Assembly (NCBI RefSeq): GCF_016905005.1
Contig: NZ_JADIKC010000014.1
Coordinates: 1-64,000 of the forward strand
Origin: Dyella kyungheensis
GTDB lineage: Bacteria > Pseudomonadota > Gammaproteobacteria > Xanthomonadales > Rhodanobacteraceae
Length of the DNA stretch: 64,000 nt
Direction: 5' to 3'
Shown here: piece after piece, positions 45,253-56,633 of the stretch
How the letters are laid out: each line of letters opens with the position of its first letter
How positions within the stretch are numbered: position 1 is the stretch's first letter
Position numbers and translations under genes: made by a program
The notes under the pieces: model-generated
Database searches by the model: none
Told to the model about the DNA's origin: nothing
The model's input: only the letters and a program-made list of their open reading frames with translations

Positions 45253-45552
45253 ATGGGCAACGAAACGAACAAGCCTGATTTCTCAAACGTCAAAAGCACC
45301 GTCCAATCCACGGCGCCCGATGCACCCAAGGCCGATTTCAGCAACGTGCAGAGCGAGGTCGTCTCGACCGCTCCCGACGCGCCCGCCGAGACCTACACGG
45401 TCCAGTCCGGCGACAACCTGTCCAAGATCGCCAAGCATTTCTACGGAAACGCCAATGCGTGGCAGCAGATCTTCGACGCCAATCGCGACCAGCTGAGCAA
45501 CCCTGACCGGATCAAGCCGGGTCAGGTCCTGAAGATTCCGGCCAAGGCCTGA
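45253..45552 (+). CDS. LysM-domain protein with a duplicated N-terminal segment
   Basis: A 99-residue protein. Residues 7-25 (KPDFSNVKSTVQSTAPDAP) and 26-44 (KADFSNVQSEVVSTAPDAP) are a tandem 19-residue duplication. A LysM domain covers 47-95 (TYTVQSGDNLSKIAKHFYGN, then PDRIKPGQVLKIP), like the C-terminus of E. coli YgaU/Kbp. LysM binds peptidoglycan. There is no obvious signal peptide, so location is uncertain. ATG 45253 has GGAGG upstream. It lies 14 bases upstream of a lipoprotein gene, so they are probably cotranscribed. Confidence 0.88.
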   Translation: MGNETNKPDFSNVKSTVQSTAPDAPKADFSNVQSEVVSTAPDAPAETYTVQSGDNLSKIAKHFYGNANAWQQIFDANRDQLSNPDRIKPGQVLKIPAKA

Positions 45553-45566
45553 TAGGAGGACAACGC

Positions 45567-46046
45567 ATGAAGCTCAACCGCATTTCCACCGTGATGGTAT
45601 TCGCGCTGGCAGCCAGCCTCGCCCTCGCCGCCTGCGGCAAGAAGGAAGAAGCCGCCACGCCCGCCACGCCCGCCGCGGACGCCACCCCGCCGCCGGCAGC
45701 CGCAGCGCCGACGGCCCCTGCAGCCGTCAGCGTTGCCTCCATCGACCTGGGCAATGCCGTCGGTGCGGACCAGAAGGTCACCACCGCGACCAGCAGCTTC
45801 ACCCCGATGGATCCGATCTATGCCGCGGTGAGCACCAGCGGCAGCGGCACCGCGACCATCGGTGCCAAATGGACCTACCAGGACGGCCAGACGGTGAAGG
45901 AGGACAGCAAGTCCATCGCACCGACGGGCCCTGCCACCACCTCGTTCCAGATCAGCAAGCCGGACGGCTGGCCGGCGGGCAATTACAAGGTGGAGATCTC
46001 GTTGAACGGACAGCCCGCGGGGAGCAAGGACTTCTCGGTGAAGTAA
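45567..46046 (+). CDS. Lipoprotein of unknown function
   Basis: A 159-residue lipoprotein with a lipobox ending LALAAC (Cys22), an Ala/Pro/Thr-rich linker (about 28-52), and a beta-rich C-terminal domain. Segments such as AAVSTSGSGTATIGAKWTY and WPAGNYKVEISLNGQ suggest an immunoglobulin-like fold. An AGGAGG site precedes the ATG. It follows the LysM gene by 14 bases and is closed by a strong terminator. The pair may be a cell-envelope unit; I do not recognise the family. Confidence 0.8.
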   Translation: MKLNRISTVMVFALAASLALAACGKKEEAATPATPAADATPPPAAAAPTAPAAVSVASIDLGNAVGADQKVTTATSSFTPMDPIYAAVSTSGSGTATIGAKWTYQDGQTVKEDSKSIAPTGPATTSFQISKPDGWPAGNYKVEISLNGQPAGSKDFSVK

Positions 46047-46071
46047 GGCTGCGGGCCGTGAGGCAAACGAA

Positions 46072-46098
46072 GGGCGCGGCGATGCCGCGCCCTTTTCT
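46072..46098 (+). terminator. Rho-independent terminator after the LysM-lipoprotein unit
   Basis: GGGCGCGGC (46072-46080) and GCCGCGCCC (46084-46092) pair perfectly around GAT, followed by TTTTCTT. The remaining 46099-46377 holds no clear gene and should contain the icd promoter, which I could not identify. Confidence 0.9.
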
Positions 46099-46371
46099 TG
46101 TCGGCAATCGGCCATACGTAAGCGTACGTCGCGCCTGGCTACTGGTTTTCGCCGGCCAGTGTCCCCATGGTTGAAGGCTTCGTGCCGCGAGGCGCGGACC
46201 CTTGGCAACTTTTCCCGCTTCGGTGAAAACGCGACAATGGGAAGATTTCGCGGGCATCGTCCGACTGGCTCAGCCAGGCCGGGCGTCACAAGAACTGCGG
46301 GTGTCCCGCCAGGCGGCCCTGGGCCGGTGGCGTGCATCCATCCTGAACTGCCGTTGCAAGAGAGGCTCTAG

Positions 46372-48609
<2,238 letters not shown>

Positions 48610-48639
48610 GTCGGCCGTCGCCCAGGCAACACGACAGAG

Positions 48640-48666
48640 GGGCGCCCTCGGCGCCCTTCTGCTTTT
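48640..48666 (+). terminator. Rho-independent terminator after icd
   Basis: GGGCGCC (48640-48646) and GGCGCCC (48650-48656) pair perfectly around CTC, followed by TTCTGCTTTT. It also lies 24 bases past the end of the convergent metalloprotease gene. Confidence 0.85.
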
Positions 48667-48689
48667 CGCGCAACGCAGCTATCCGGCGG

Positions 48690-50762
48690 TCAACGCGACA
48701 GGTTGAGGTTGACCGGCGACACCGCAAAGAACACGTTGTTGCTGCAGCTCACCCGTATGCGCGCCTTGGTGCTGACCGTATTGGCTGGCAGCTTGATCTT
48801 CGCGCTTCCCGTATTGGGTACGACGCGCGCCAAGGCCGCAGTGCCCCACGTATAGCCGCCATCGAGCGAGAGTCCCACGTCGACCTTGGGACAGGCGATG
48901 GGCGCCTTGTCCGTCTTGGCGACATTCCAGGTCACGGTCTGTTCGGAGCCGCTCTTCCAGGTGACGGCCGTCTTCGGTGCGGTGACGGCGAAGGCGCTGC
49001 CAGTGTCGAGCACATTGAGGTAGATATTCCCGGTCGCGGTATGGGGGCCGGTGTTGGCTGTGCCCGAGCGCAATGCATTGTCGCGCACCGTGAGGTGGAA
49101 GCTGAGCTGGCGCGTGGTCGCCGGATACACCTGCCCATTGCCCAATGGCTCATTGCCAAGTACGGCCGCCAGGCTGGGGAACGTCTGCTCGATGCTGGCG
49201 TGTGGTTTGAAAGAGCGAAAGATGGGGCTACGTCCGTCGTCCTTCAGTTTGCCGGCTTGTGCGGGGCCAAAGTCGAACTGCTCCCAGGTGTAGGTCAGCT
49301 TGCTCGCGTTGTTGGAGGTGACGGCCGCCGTCAGCGCGAAGGGAGTACGCGCGGGCAGGGTGTAGCGGGAGCGTCCGGCCGAAGAACTGAAGATATCGGG
49401 TGGCAGCAGCGATTCCGGCGCGATCCACGGTGCCGCACCGAGGTTCAGCTTGCGCTTTGCACATACGCCGCCCGCCCCGGCCATCCAGTCCTGAATCGAA
49501 TCGATGCTGCTGCCGTTGAAGTACGGATCGCTGTGCGGCTGATAGGAGAAGACGCCGCCGATGACGCCGGCGTAGCCCATCACCGTCGAACCCTCGCCCG
49601 GCTCGACCGCCTTGTCGGGCAGCGTGCTCTGCTGCGCATTGTGCGTGTGATACGAACCGAACGAATGGCCCAGCTCGTGCGCGACGAAGTCGACCGCGAA
49701 TGCATCGCCCACGGGATTGGTGCGTCCCGTGCTGCCATAGGCTTTCACTTCGTCATCGCAGGTGCTGGCGATCCAGGCCATGCCGCCGCCACCCTCGCCC
49801 GCCACCACGTGGCCGACATCGAAGTTCGCGTTGCCGATGACCTGAGCCAGGTTCGTCACGTTCTCTTCGTTGATGCCTTCGCCGCCGGGTTCAAGCTCCG
49901 CATAGGGGTCGTTTGCGGGCGCGGTGTAGATGATCTTGTCCGCATCGGCGATCAGCGTGAAATGCACGCCCAGGTCATTCTCATAGACCTCGTTGAGGCG
50001 ATTGACCATGGTGGCGATCGCCGCCAAACCATCGGCCACCGTGCCGCCGAAGCTTTCCGTATAAGTGCTGGTGGCAGCCATCGCCAAACGGTAGTCGTAC
50101 ATCACCGAGCCGCCGGCGCGTGATTCTGGCGTTTTGGAAGCCGCCACGTAGGGCCGCATGGCACTGCGGTTGAGCATGCCCGACGGATAGCCCTGCTCGT
50201 TGAACGGCGCCGATGCGGAAAGATCCGCACGGCGAAAACTCCAGTACTCGTCCCCGCGGTCGCTGGCCCGGATGGCTTTGCCGGACAACTGCACCGCCGG
50301 CTGCACGATCCAGGCGCCGCCGTCGTCGCCATAAACCATGGCCTGCAAACCGTAAGGCGTGATGTCGAGACGTACGTGGCGCCCCTTTTCGTCGACGCCC
50401 TTGTAGCTCCTCAGTTGCGGATAGCGACTGGCAAGCGCGGCGGGCAGCACATTCGATTCGCTCAAGGTGAAGTAGGTGACGCCGCCTTCGGGCAGGGGCA
50501 GAGCCAGGTTATTGCTGCGGCCCTGCCGGATCGACGTTGCAGCAGCGCCGAGCTCGGTCTTCAATGCGCCAAGATCGAGTACGACGGCCCGGTATCTTGC
50601 GGGCGCCACGGCGGCGGCTGTCTTGGCGGCCAGGTTGGTGGGCGTGCGGTCTTTCCAGAATGCTGCTGTATCGGCCGCCTGGGCGCGGTCCGCGGCGATG
50701 GTGCCGAGGCTTGCGGCAATGAGAATTGCAAGGATTCGTTGGTGGTTCGGGTAGCGACGCAT
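48690..50762 (-). CDS. Secreted reprolysin-type metzincin protease
   Basis: A 690-residue exported metalloprotease. The signal peptide ends near residue 29 (ADRAQAA). After a pro-region of about 185 residues the catalytic domain contains the zinc motif HELGHSFGSYH (His362, Glu363, His366, His372) and a Met-turn STVMGYAG near residue 395, as in M12B/reprolysin-like metzincins. The last 250 residues are beta-rich (SFHLTVRDNALRSG, VTWKSGSEQTVTWNVAKTD, ARIRVSCSNN), like repeated bacterial Ig/PKD-like modules. ATG 50762 has GGAGG upstream; an in-frame extension to 50990 has none. Export by Sec and action outside the cell are inferred. Confidence 0.9.
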   Translation of the reverse strand: MRRYPNHQRILAILIAASLGTIAADRAQAADTAAFWKDRTPTNLAAKTAAAVAPARYRAVVLDLGALKTELGAAATSIRQGRSNNLALPLPEGGVTYFTLSESNVLPAALASRYPQLRSYKGVDEKGRHVRLDITPYGLQAMVYGDDGGAWIVQPAVQLSGKAIRASDRGDEYWSFRRADLSASAPFNEQGYPSGMLNRSAMRPYVAASKTPESRAGGSVMYDYRLAMAATSTYTESFGGTVADGLAAIATMVNRLNEVYENDLGVHFTLIADADKIIYTAPANDPYAELEPGGEGINEENVTNLAQVIGNANFDVGHVVAGEGGGGMAWIASTCDDEVKAYGSTGRTNPVGDAFAVDFVAHELGHSFGSYHTHNAQQSTLPDKAVEPGEGSTVMGYAGVIGGVFSYQPHSDPYFNGSSIDSIQDWMAGAGGVCAKRKLNLGAAPWIAPESLLPPDIFSSSAGRSRYTLPARTPFALTAAVTSNNASKLTYTWEQFDFGPAQAGKLKDDGRSPIFRSFKPHASIEQTFPSLAAVLGNEPLGNGQVYPATTRQLSFHLTVRDNALRSGTANTGPHTATGNIYLNVLDTGSAFAVTAPKTAVTWKSGSEQTVTWNVAKTDKAPIACPKVDVGLSLDGGYTWGTAALARVVPNTGSAKIKLPANTVSTKARIRVSCSNNVFFAVSPVNLNLSR

Positions 50763-51058
50763 AATTCCTCCATGAATTGAAACCAGTCGAGGTTTCGCGA
50801 CGAACGGAGCGAAACGATGTGCACTCCGGCCATCGCGCCTCGCGCCCAATCTCTGGCGTATATCCAGGGAAGTCGTTAATTTTTGCGAATGATCGGTCGG
50901 CCCTTCAGAAATGAAGACGGTCCCTACAGCGGTGCTGGTGTATGACGGGCTTGCCTCGTCGCTTAATTCGCGGATCTTTGATCGCTGCAAGCACGTCTAT
51001 CCCCGGACGACAGTTCGACCGCTAGGTCCGGATACTCGCCCAGTGGAGAACAACGCCC

Positions 51059-51691
51059 GTGCCGACCCTATCCAGCATTCGAAGCTGCGCAACGAGTTCC
51101 CGAAGGATCTGGCGCCTGCTGCCATGGTTGGCCCTGTGCCCCTCACTCGCGCTGAGCGCAAGCCCTCAGGGTGCAGCCAATCTTTGGCTGTTCGAACAGC
51201 CTGAGCAGGCCGCGCCGCTGTATCGCGCACGCATCGCTGGCACCGCCAGTTATCAGCAATACTCCGCGAACGCGACCCTGGCATTTGCCTGCCGTAGCGA
51301 TGGCGGCCATGTGTCGATGGAACTGGTGATCGATCCGAAGGCGCTTGGCTTCGATACGGATCCCTACGAGGGGCCCGATGCGACGGCGCACGGACCGATG
51401 CGCGTGACTCAATCGGCAGCACCAACCATCAAGCTTGCCGTCGGCGGCTGGTACGGCGACGGCGGTGCGTTCAATGTCGGCACACCGTTCATCTTCGGCG
51501 TATCCACGGGCAACGTGGATGCGCTGGTGCGCCAGGGGCTGGCCGGAGGCGGAACGCTATCGCTAGACCTGCCAGCAGCCAAAGGTGGCAAGACGCTGAA
51601 GGTGGTTTTTCGCTGGCCTGACGACAGTGGCGTGTTGAAGCGCGTAGTCACGCCCTGCCTGGAGTCGTCGTCGGCGCGCGGCACTGGATGA
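51059..51691 (+). CDS. Exported protein of unknown function
   Basis: A 210-residue protein starting at GTG 51059 with TGGAGA upstream. The signal peptide is about residues 16-34 (RIWRLLPWLALCPSLALSAS). The mature part has beta-strand patterning and two Cys (FACRSDGG and TPCLESS). I see no catalytic motif. It shares the short divergent region (50763-51058) with the metzincin gene, which could mean shared regulation. The next gene lies 187 bases downstream. I do not recognise the family. Confidence 0.6.
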   Translation: MPTLSSIRSCATSSRRIWRLLPWLALCPSLALSASPQGAANLWLFEQPEQAAPLYRARIAGTASYQQYSANATLAFACRSDGGHVSMELVIDPKALGFDTDPYEGPDATAHGPMRVTQSAAPTIKLAVGGWYGDGGAFNVGTPFIFGVSTGNVDALVRQGLAGGGTLSLDLPAAKGGKTLKVVFRWPDDSGVLKRVVTPCLESSSARGTG

Positions 51692-51878
51692 ACGTTGTGT
51701 TGCTGCGAAACCGAATGCCAGCTGCATAGCGATCCGACGTCTGTCGTCAGCCTACATGTGCACCCGTTCTAGAATGACGCGCGGATGGCGGCTTCAGCTC
51801 GCCGAATGTGTGGCCGTGCTCCAGGAACCCGGCTGCCGCGTGCGTGTCTCAATGCAACCTTGCAAGGAATTCGAAGCG

Positions 51879-52949
51879 ATGACATCCACCCGCCTGGCTC
51901 GATCGTTATCCACCGCCCTTCTTGCGGGTTTGCTTGCCGTGGCTGGCACAGCTGCCGCGCAGAACGCACCCGCGCCGGCGAGCAGCGCGCCGGGCCAGGT
52001 GCAGGACCTGGAGGCGGTGACCGTGAGCGGCATCCAGCCCGGTCCCGGTCTGTGGCGGGTCAGCAGGGGCGATCATGTGATGTGGGTGCTCGGTACGTTG
52101 TCGCCGCTGCCCAATCGCATGCAATGGAAAACCGACGAGGTCGAGCAGACCATCGCGCAATCGCAGGAGGTGCTGGGGCCGCCATCGATCGCGCTGAAGC
52201 CCAAGACCAACTTCTTCGGCAAGCTGTTCCTGCTGCCCTCGCTGGTGGGCGCGCGAAAGAATCCGGACGGGCAGACGCTGCAGCAGATGGTGCCAGCACC
52301 CGACTACGCGCGCTGGCTGACGCTGAAGAAGCAATACATCGGCAACGACAGCGGCATCGAGAACTGGCGCCCGATCTTCGCGGCGGTCGAACTGTACGAC
52401 AAGGCGATCAAGCGCTATGGGCTCACTTCGTCGGGTGGCGTGAAGGACACCGTGCGCGACCTGGCCAAGAAGCACAACGTGAAGTTCGAAACGGTGCGTT
52501 ACACCATGATGGTGGAAGAGCCGCGCACGGCGCTGAAGACCTTCAAGTCGTCGCCCATGGACGATCGCTCGTGCTTCGGCCGCACGCTCGACACGGTGGA
52601 ACGCGACTTGGGGCGCCTCACCGAGCGCGCGAATGCATGGGCCACCGGCGACATCGACATGTTGCGCAGCCTGCCGATGAACGACCAGCGTGAGGCGTGC
52701 ATTGCCGCGGTCACCGAAGCGGGCTTCGCCAAGCAGCTCGGTTTCAACGACGTGAAGCAGAAGGCCGAAGCGATGTGGCTGAGCGCGGCGGAACAGGCCA
52801 TCAACACGAATGCGCAGACCTTCGCCATGTTGTCGATGGAAGAGCTGCTTTCGCCCAAGGGCTTGCTTAGCCGCCTGAAGGCGCAGGGTTACCAGGTCGA
52901 AGCGCCGGATGGCAGCGATGCGGAAGGCGTGGCTTCGCCGCAACCGTAA
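51879..52949 (+). CDS. Exported TraB/GumN-family protein
   Basis: A 356-residue member of the TraB/GumN family (PF01963). The signal peptide ends near AAAQN (residue 29). LWRVSRGDHVMWVLGTLSPLPNRMQWKTDEVEQ is the family N-terminal signature (xGTxH region), here with Ser in place of the usual His. GDIDMLRSLPMNDQREACIA is near residue 265. In xanthomonads GumN belongs to the xanthan cluster, but most family members are stand-alone with unknown function, possibly protease-like. ATG 51879 with AAGGAA upstream is preferred over a longer frame. Confidence 0.85.
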   Translation: MTSTRLARSLSTALLAGLLAVAGTAAAQNAPAPASSAPGQVQDLEAVTVSGIQPGPGLWRVSRGDHVMWVLGTLSPLPNRMQWKTDEVEQTIAQSQEVLGPPSIALKPKTNFFGKLFLLPSLVGARKNPDGQTLQQMVPAPDYARWLTLKKQYIGNDSGIENWRPIFAAVELYDKAIKRYGLTSSGGVKDTVRDLAKKHNVKFETVRYTMMVEEPRTALKTFKSSPMDDRSCFGRTLDTVERDLGRLTERANAWATGDIDMLRSLPMNDQREACIAAVTEAGFAKQLGFNDVKQKAEAMWLSAAEQAINTNAQTFAMLSMEELLSPKGLLSRLKAQGYQVEAPDGSDAEGVASPQP

Positions 52950-52970
52950 CCGCACTCCCGCCCTCACCCT

Positions 52971-53050
52971 TGTGGGAGCGCACTTGCGCGCGACGGCCCC
53001 ATCGAGTCGGGTGCTGCCAGGTGGCTGTCGCGCACAAGTGCGCTCCCACA
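52971..53050. repeat. REP-like inverted repeat pair, copy 5
   Basis: Arms 52971-52994 and 53027-53050 around 32 bases, lying between convergent genes. The right arm matches copy 1; the left has CTTGCGCGCG in place of CTTGTGCGCG. Confidence 0.82.
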
Positions 53051-53070
53051 AAGGCACCGCATCATGTAAG

Positions 53071-53100
53071 AAAACGGCCGCTTTCGCGGCCGTTTTTCTT
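53071..53100. terminator. Bidirectional Rho-independent terminator
   Basis: CGGCCGC (53075-53081) and GCGGCCG (53086-53092) pair around TTTC, with AAAA before and TTTTT after. It can end the TraB/GumN transcript on the plus strand and the aldo/keto reductase transcript on the minus strand. Confidence 0.85.
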
Positions 53101-53118
53101 TGGCAACGAGAGAATCGC

Positions 53119-54063
53119 CTAAGCGCTCGCCCGATCCAGCGCGACGATGTCTTCCCTGCTCAACTGCAACTCCACGCCGCCCAGCAATTCCTTCAGCTGC
53201 GCAACGCTGGTGGCGCTGGCAATCGGCGCCGTGACGCTTGGCCGCGCGATCAACCATGCCAGCGCCACTTGCGCCGGCGTCGCGCCATGCGCCTTGGCCA
53301 CCTTGTCGAGCGCGTCAAGCACGCCGAAGCCGTGCTTGTTGAGGAGCTTCTGCACCGAGCCGCTGCGTGCCGCACTCTTCGAGAGATCGGTTTCACTGCG
53401 ATATTTTCCGCTCAGGAAACCACTGGCGAGCGCGTAGTAATTGATGACACCGATAGTCTCGGCCACCACCAGCGGTTCGAGTTCTTTCTCGTAGACGCCC
53501 CGGCTGACCAGGTTGTATTCGGGCTGCAGCGTCTCGTAACGCGGCAAATGGTGTTCGGCCGATACCTTCAAGGCCTCGCCAAAGCGATCAGCGCCGTAGT
53601 TCGATGCGCCGATCACGCGGACCTTGCCTTGTTCGATCAGCTTGCCGAACGCGCCCAGCGTTTCGTGCAAGGGCACGGTGGCGTCGTCCTCGTGCGCCTG
53701 GTACAGATCGATGTAGTCGGTCTGCAGGCGCTTGAGCGAGCCTTCCACCGCCTGGTTGATGTTCATCGGCGACAGGCCGGGATGCTCGGCCCACTTCGCC
53801 ACCTTGGTCGCGATCACCACCTTGTCGCGCTTGCCGCTGCGCTTGAGCCACTTGCCGATGATCGTTTCCGATTCGCCACCGCCATTGCCGGGCACCCACG
53901 CCGAGTAGACGTCCGCCGTATCGATCAGGTTGAAGCCCGCATCGACGAACGCATCGAGCAGCTCGAACGAGCGCTGCTCATCCGCGCTCCAGCCAAAGAC
54001 GTTGCCGCCGAAGGCCAGCGGTGCGACGGAAAGCGAGGATCGGCCCAGAGGACGCAGTTGCAT
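53119..54063 (-). CDS. Aldo/keto reductase
   Basis: A 314-residue NAD(P)H-dependent oxidoreductase with a TIM-barrel fold. DTADVYSAW near residue 47 supplies the catalytic Asp and Tyr, ATKVAKW near 83 the Lys, and YQAHEDD near 118 the His. GASNY near 148 is the usual strand. ATG 54063 has GGAG upstream; a 413-residue frame would extend over the divergent start region. It is divergent from a GH3 glycosidase, which may link it to sugar metabolism. The substrate is unknown. Confidence 0.9.
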   Translation of the reverse strand: MQLRPLGRSSLSVAPLAFGGNVFGWSADEQRSFELLDAFVDAGFNLIDTADVYSAWVPGNGGGESETIIGKWLKRSGKRDKVVIATKVAKWAEHPGLSPMNINQAVEGSLKRLQTDYIDLYQAHEDDATVPLHETLGAFGKLIEQGKVRVIGASNYGADRFGEALKVSAEHHLPRYETLQPEYNLVSRGVYEKELEPLVVAETIGVINYYALASGFLSGKYRSETDLSKSAARSGSVQKLLNKHGFGVLDALDKVAKAHGATPAQVALAWLIARPSVTAPIASATSVAQLKELLGGVELQLSREDIVALDRASA

Positions 54064-54193
54064 GGATGTGCTCCGTGTTCGATGTGGGACAGAACTTCTT
54101 GGTGCATACTCGAAGTCCCGAGAGACGCGAGTATACGCGCCGTCTGTGATGCCCAGGCGAGCGTAGACCGACGGCGACAGCGAAGGAGGACGG

Positions 54194-56410
54194 ATGAAAA
54201 GCAAGGCGGCAGCACTGCGGTGCACGGTTCTGAAGAGCGCCATTGTGATGGGTTTGTGCATGTGGGCCGGTATGGCGGCGTCGCAGACAACGACCCGCCC
54301 ATGGAACGACAACACGCTTTCGCCCGATGCGCGCGCCAAGCTCCTGCTTGCGCAACTCACGCAGGACGAGAAATTCCAGCTGATCCGCAGCTATTACGCC
54401 GGCCCCGATCGTCCCGCCACCGCGCCGTTCCCGAAGGGTGCCATCGCGTCCGCGGGCTACGTGCCGCCGATCGAACGACTCGGCATTCCCGCGCTGGAAG
54501 AAAGCGATGCGGGCCTGGGCGTGGCCAGCTCCGACCGCATGCGTCCCGGCGATCACGCCACCCCGCTGCCCGCCGGTCCGGTGACCGCGGCAAGCTGGGA
54601 TCCGCAGGTGGCCTATCGCGGCGGCGCCATGATCGGCAGCGAAGCGCACAGCAAGGGTTTCAACGTGCTGCTGGCGGGCGGCATCAACCTCACCCGCGAG
54701 CCGCGCAACGGTCGCAATTTCGAGTACGCCGGCGAAGATCCGCTGCTGGCCGCCACCATCGTCGGCCAGGCGATCAGGGGCATCCAGGATCAGCACGTCA
54801 TCTCCACCATCAAGCACTACGCGTTGAACGACCAGGAGACGGGCCGCAACACCATCAGCGCACAGATCGGCGAACAGGCCATGCGCGAATCCGACCTGCT
54901 CGCGTTCGAACTGGCGATCGAGATCGGCAAGCCCGGTTCGGTGATGTGTTCGTACAACAAGATCAACGGCGACTGGGCGTGCGAGAACGACTACCTGATG
55001 AACCAGGTGCTCAAGCGCGACTGGAAGTACCCCGGCTTCGTGATGTCCGATTGGGGCGGCGTGCACAGTGCGGCGAAATCGGTGAATGCGGGACTCGACC
55101 AGGAATCGGCGGGCGAGGTGTTCGACAAGGAAGTGTATTTCGATGCACCGCTGCGCGCCGCGCTCGCCAAGGGCGAGGTGAAGCAGGCACGTCTCGACGA
55201 CATGGTGCAACGCATCCTGCGCAGCATGTTCGCGGCGGGCCTGTTCCAGTATCCCGCGGGCAAGGCGCCGATCGATTCCCAAGCCAACCTCAAGGTGGCG
55301 CGTGAAACGCTCGAAGACGGCGCGGTGTTGTTGCGCAACGAGAACGCACTGCTCCCGCTGGACGTCAACAAGCTGCAATCCATTGCCGTGATCGGCGCGC
55401 ATGCCGACAAGGGCGTGCTTGCCGGTGGCGGTTCGTCGCTGGTGACGGCGATGGGCGGCAATGCCGTGCCGGGCATTGCACCCACGACCTGGCCGGGTCC
55501 GGTGATGTACCACCCGTACGCGCCGCTGAAAGCGCTGCGCGATGCGGCGCCCAAGGCCAGCGTGCAATACGCCGAGGGCAATGACGTGGCCGCTGCCGCT
55601 GCGCTCGCCGCGAAATCGCAGGTGGCGGTGGTGTTCGTGCAGAAGTGGCAGGCCGAATCGATCGACACGGCCGACCTGTCACTGCCGGACAACCAGGACG
55701 CGCTGGTCGAGGCCGTCGCCAAGGCCAATCCGCATACGATCGTAGTGCTGGAAAACAGCGGTCCGGTCGCCATGCCATGGCTCGAACGGGTGGGTGCGGT
55801 GTTGGAGACATGGTACCCCGGCGGCGACGGCGGCAAGGCGATTGCCAACCTGCTGTCGGGCAAGGTGAATCCCTCGGGGCGATTGCCCGTGAGCTGGCCC
55901 GGCGATCTCTCGCAACTGCCACGCCGGGATATTCCCGGAGTGACGGGCGGCACGCCGCCCGAGACGGTCGACTACGCCATCGAAGGCGCCAATGTGGGTT
56001 ATCGCTGGTACCAGGCCAAGGGCATCAAGCCGCTATTCCCGTTCGGCTTCGGTCTCTCGTACACGCAGTTCAAACACGGCGACCTGAAGGTCGATGCCAA
56101 GGGCACGCAACTGCAGGCGACCGTGGACGTGACCAACACGGGCTCGCGTGCCGGTGCCGACGTGGCGCAGGTCTATGTGCACGTGCCCGGCGCCAAGTCG
56201 GCGCGTCTTGCCGGTTACGCCAAGGTCTTCCTGAAGCCCGGCGAGCATCGCACGCTCACCATTCCTCTTGAGCCGCGCCTGTTGGCCGACTTCGATGCCG
56301 GCAAACATGAATGGGTCATTCGCGGCGGCCAGTACAGCGTGTCCGAAGGCCCCTCGTCCGCGGACCTCGGCGCACCCGTCAACGTGCAGTTGCCCACCGC
56401 AAGGCCGTAA
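54194..56410 (+). CDS. Exported GH3 beta-glycosidase
   Basis: A 738-residue glycoside hydrolase family 3 enzyme (beta-glucosidase or beta-xylosidase type). The signal peptide ends near MAASQ (residue 30). The catalytic nucleophile is Asp286 in GFVMSDWGG, with SVMCSYNKING just before it. The second alpha/beta domain contains the loop VFVQKWQAES near residue 480, and a fibronectin-III-like C-terminal domain ends the protein. ATG 54194 has AGGAGG upstream. It lies 130 bases from the divergent aldo/keto reductase gene. It probably trims glycans in the periplasm; linkage and sugar are not readable. Confidence 0.92.
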   Translation: MKSKAAALRCTVLKSAIVMGLCMWAGMAASQTTTRPWNDNTLSPDARAKLLLAQLTQDEKFQLIRSYYAGPDRPATAPFPKGAIASAGYVPPIERLGIPALEESDAGLGVASSDRMRPGDHATPLPAGPVTAASWDPQVAYRGGAMIGSEAHSKGFNVLLAGGINLTREPRNGRNFEYAGEDPLLAATIVGQAIRGIQDQHVISTIKHYALNDQETGRNTISAQIGEQAMRESDLLAFELAIEIGKPGSVMCSYNKINGDWACENDYLMNQVLKRDWKYPGFVMSDWGGVHSAAKSVNAGLDQESAGEVFDKEVYFDAPLRAALAKGEVKQARLDDMVQRILRSMFAAGLFQYPAGKAPIDSQANLKVARETLEDGAVLLRNENALLPLDVNKLQSIAVIGAHADKGVLAGGGSSLVTAMGGNAVPGIAPTTWPGPVMYHPYAPLKALRDAAPKASVQYAEGNDVAAAAALAAKSQVAVVFVQKWQAESIDTADLSLPDNQDALVEAVAKANPHTIVVLENSGPVAMPWLERVGAVLETWYPGGDGGKAIANLLSGKVNPSGRLPVSWPGDLSQLPRRDIPGVTGGTPPETVDYAIEGANVGYRWYQAKGIKPLFPFGFGLSYTQFKHGDLKVDAKGTQLQATVDVTNTGSRAGADVAQVYVHVPGAKSARLAGYAKVFLKPGEHRTLTIPLEPRLLADFDAGKHEWVIRGGQYSVSEGPSSADLGAPVNVQLPTARP

Positions 56411-56633
56411 CGATCACGCTGCCGGCTCGCGGGCCGGCAGCGCTGATCTGGCTGCAACCGCCGTGAGCCAACGGCGCCTCCGGGCCGCGTACCGTGGCGG
56501 CCGCTGTGGACGCGCGCTTGCGCTTGCCGGTGGGCTTGTCGGTCGGCGCCGGCGCTTCTGCCAGGCGGCGTGCCAGTTCCAGGTTGGTGATGTGGCCGTG
56601 CATGAACAGCAAGTTCGTGAAGATCGAGCTCAT
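56379..56633 (-). CDS. Small hypothetical protein overlapping the GH3 3' end
   Basis: An 84-residue frame with a good start: ATG 56633 is preceded by GGGAGG. The N-terminus MSSIFTNLLFMHGHI recalls a short conserved protein I associate with xanthomonads. The C-terminal half is low-complexity and Ala/Arg-rich. The 3' end overlaps the GH3 gene by 32 bases in convergent orientation. There is no signal peptide. It may be real but is not recognised with certainty. Confidence 0.45.
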   Translation of the reverse strand: MSSIFTNLLFMHGHITNLELARRLAEAPAPTDKPTGKRKRASTAAATVRGPEAPLAHGGCSQISAAGPRAGSVIVTALRWATAR

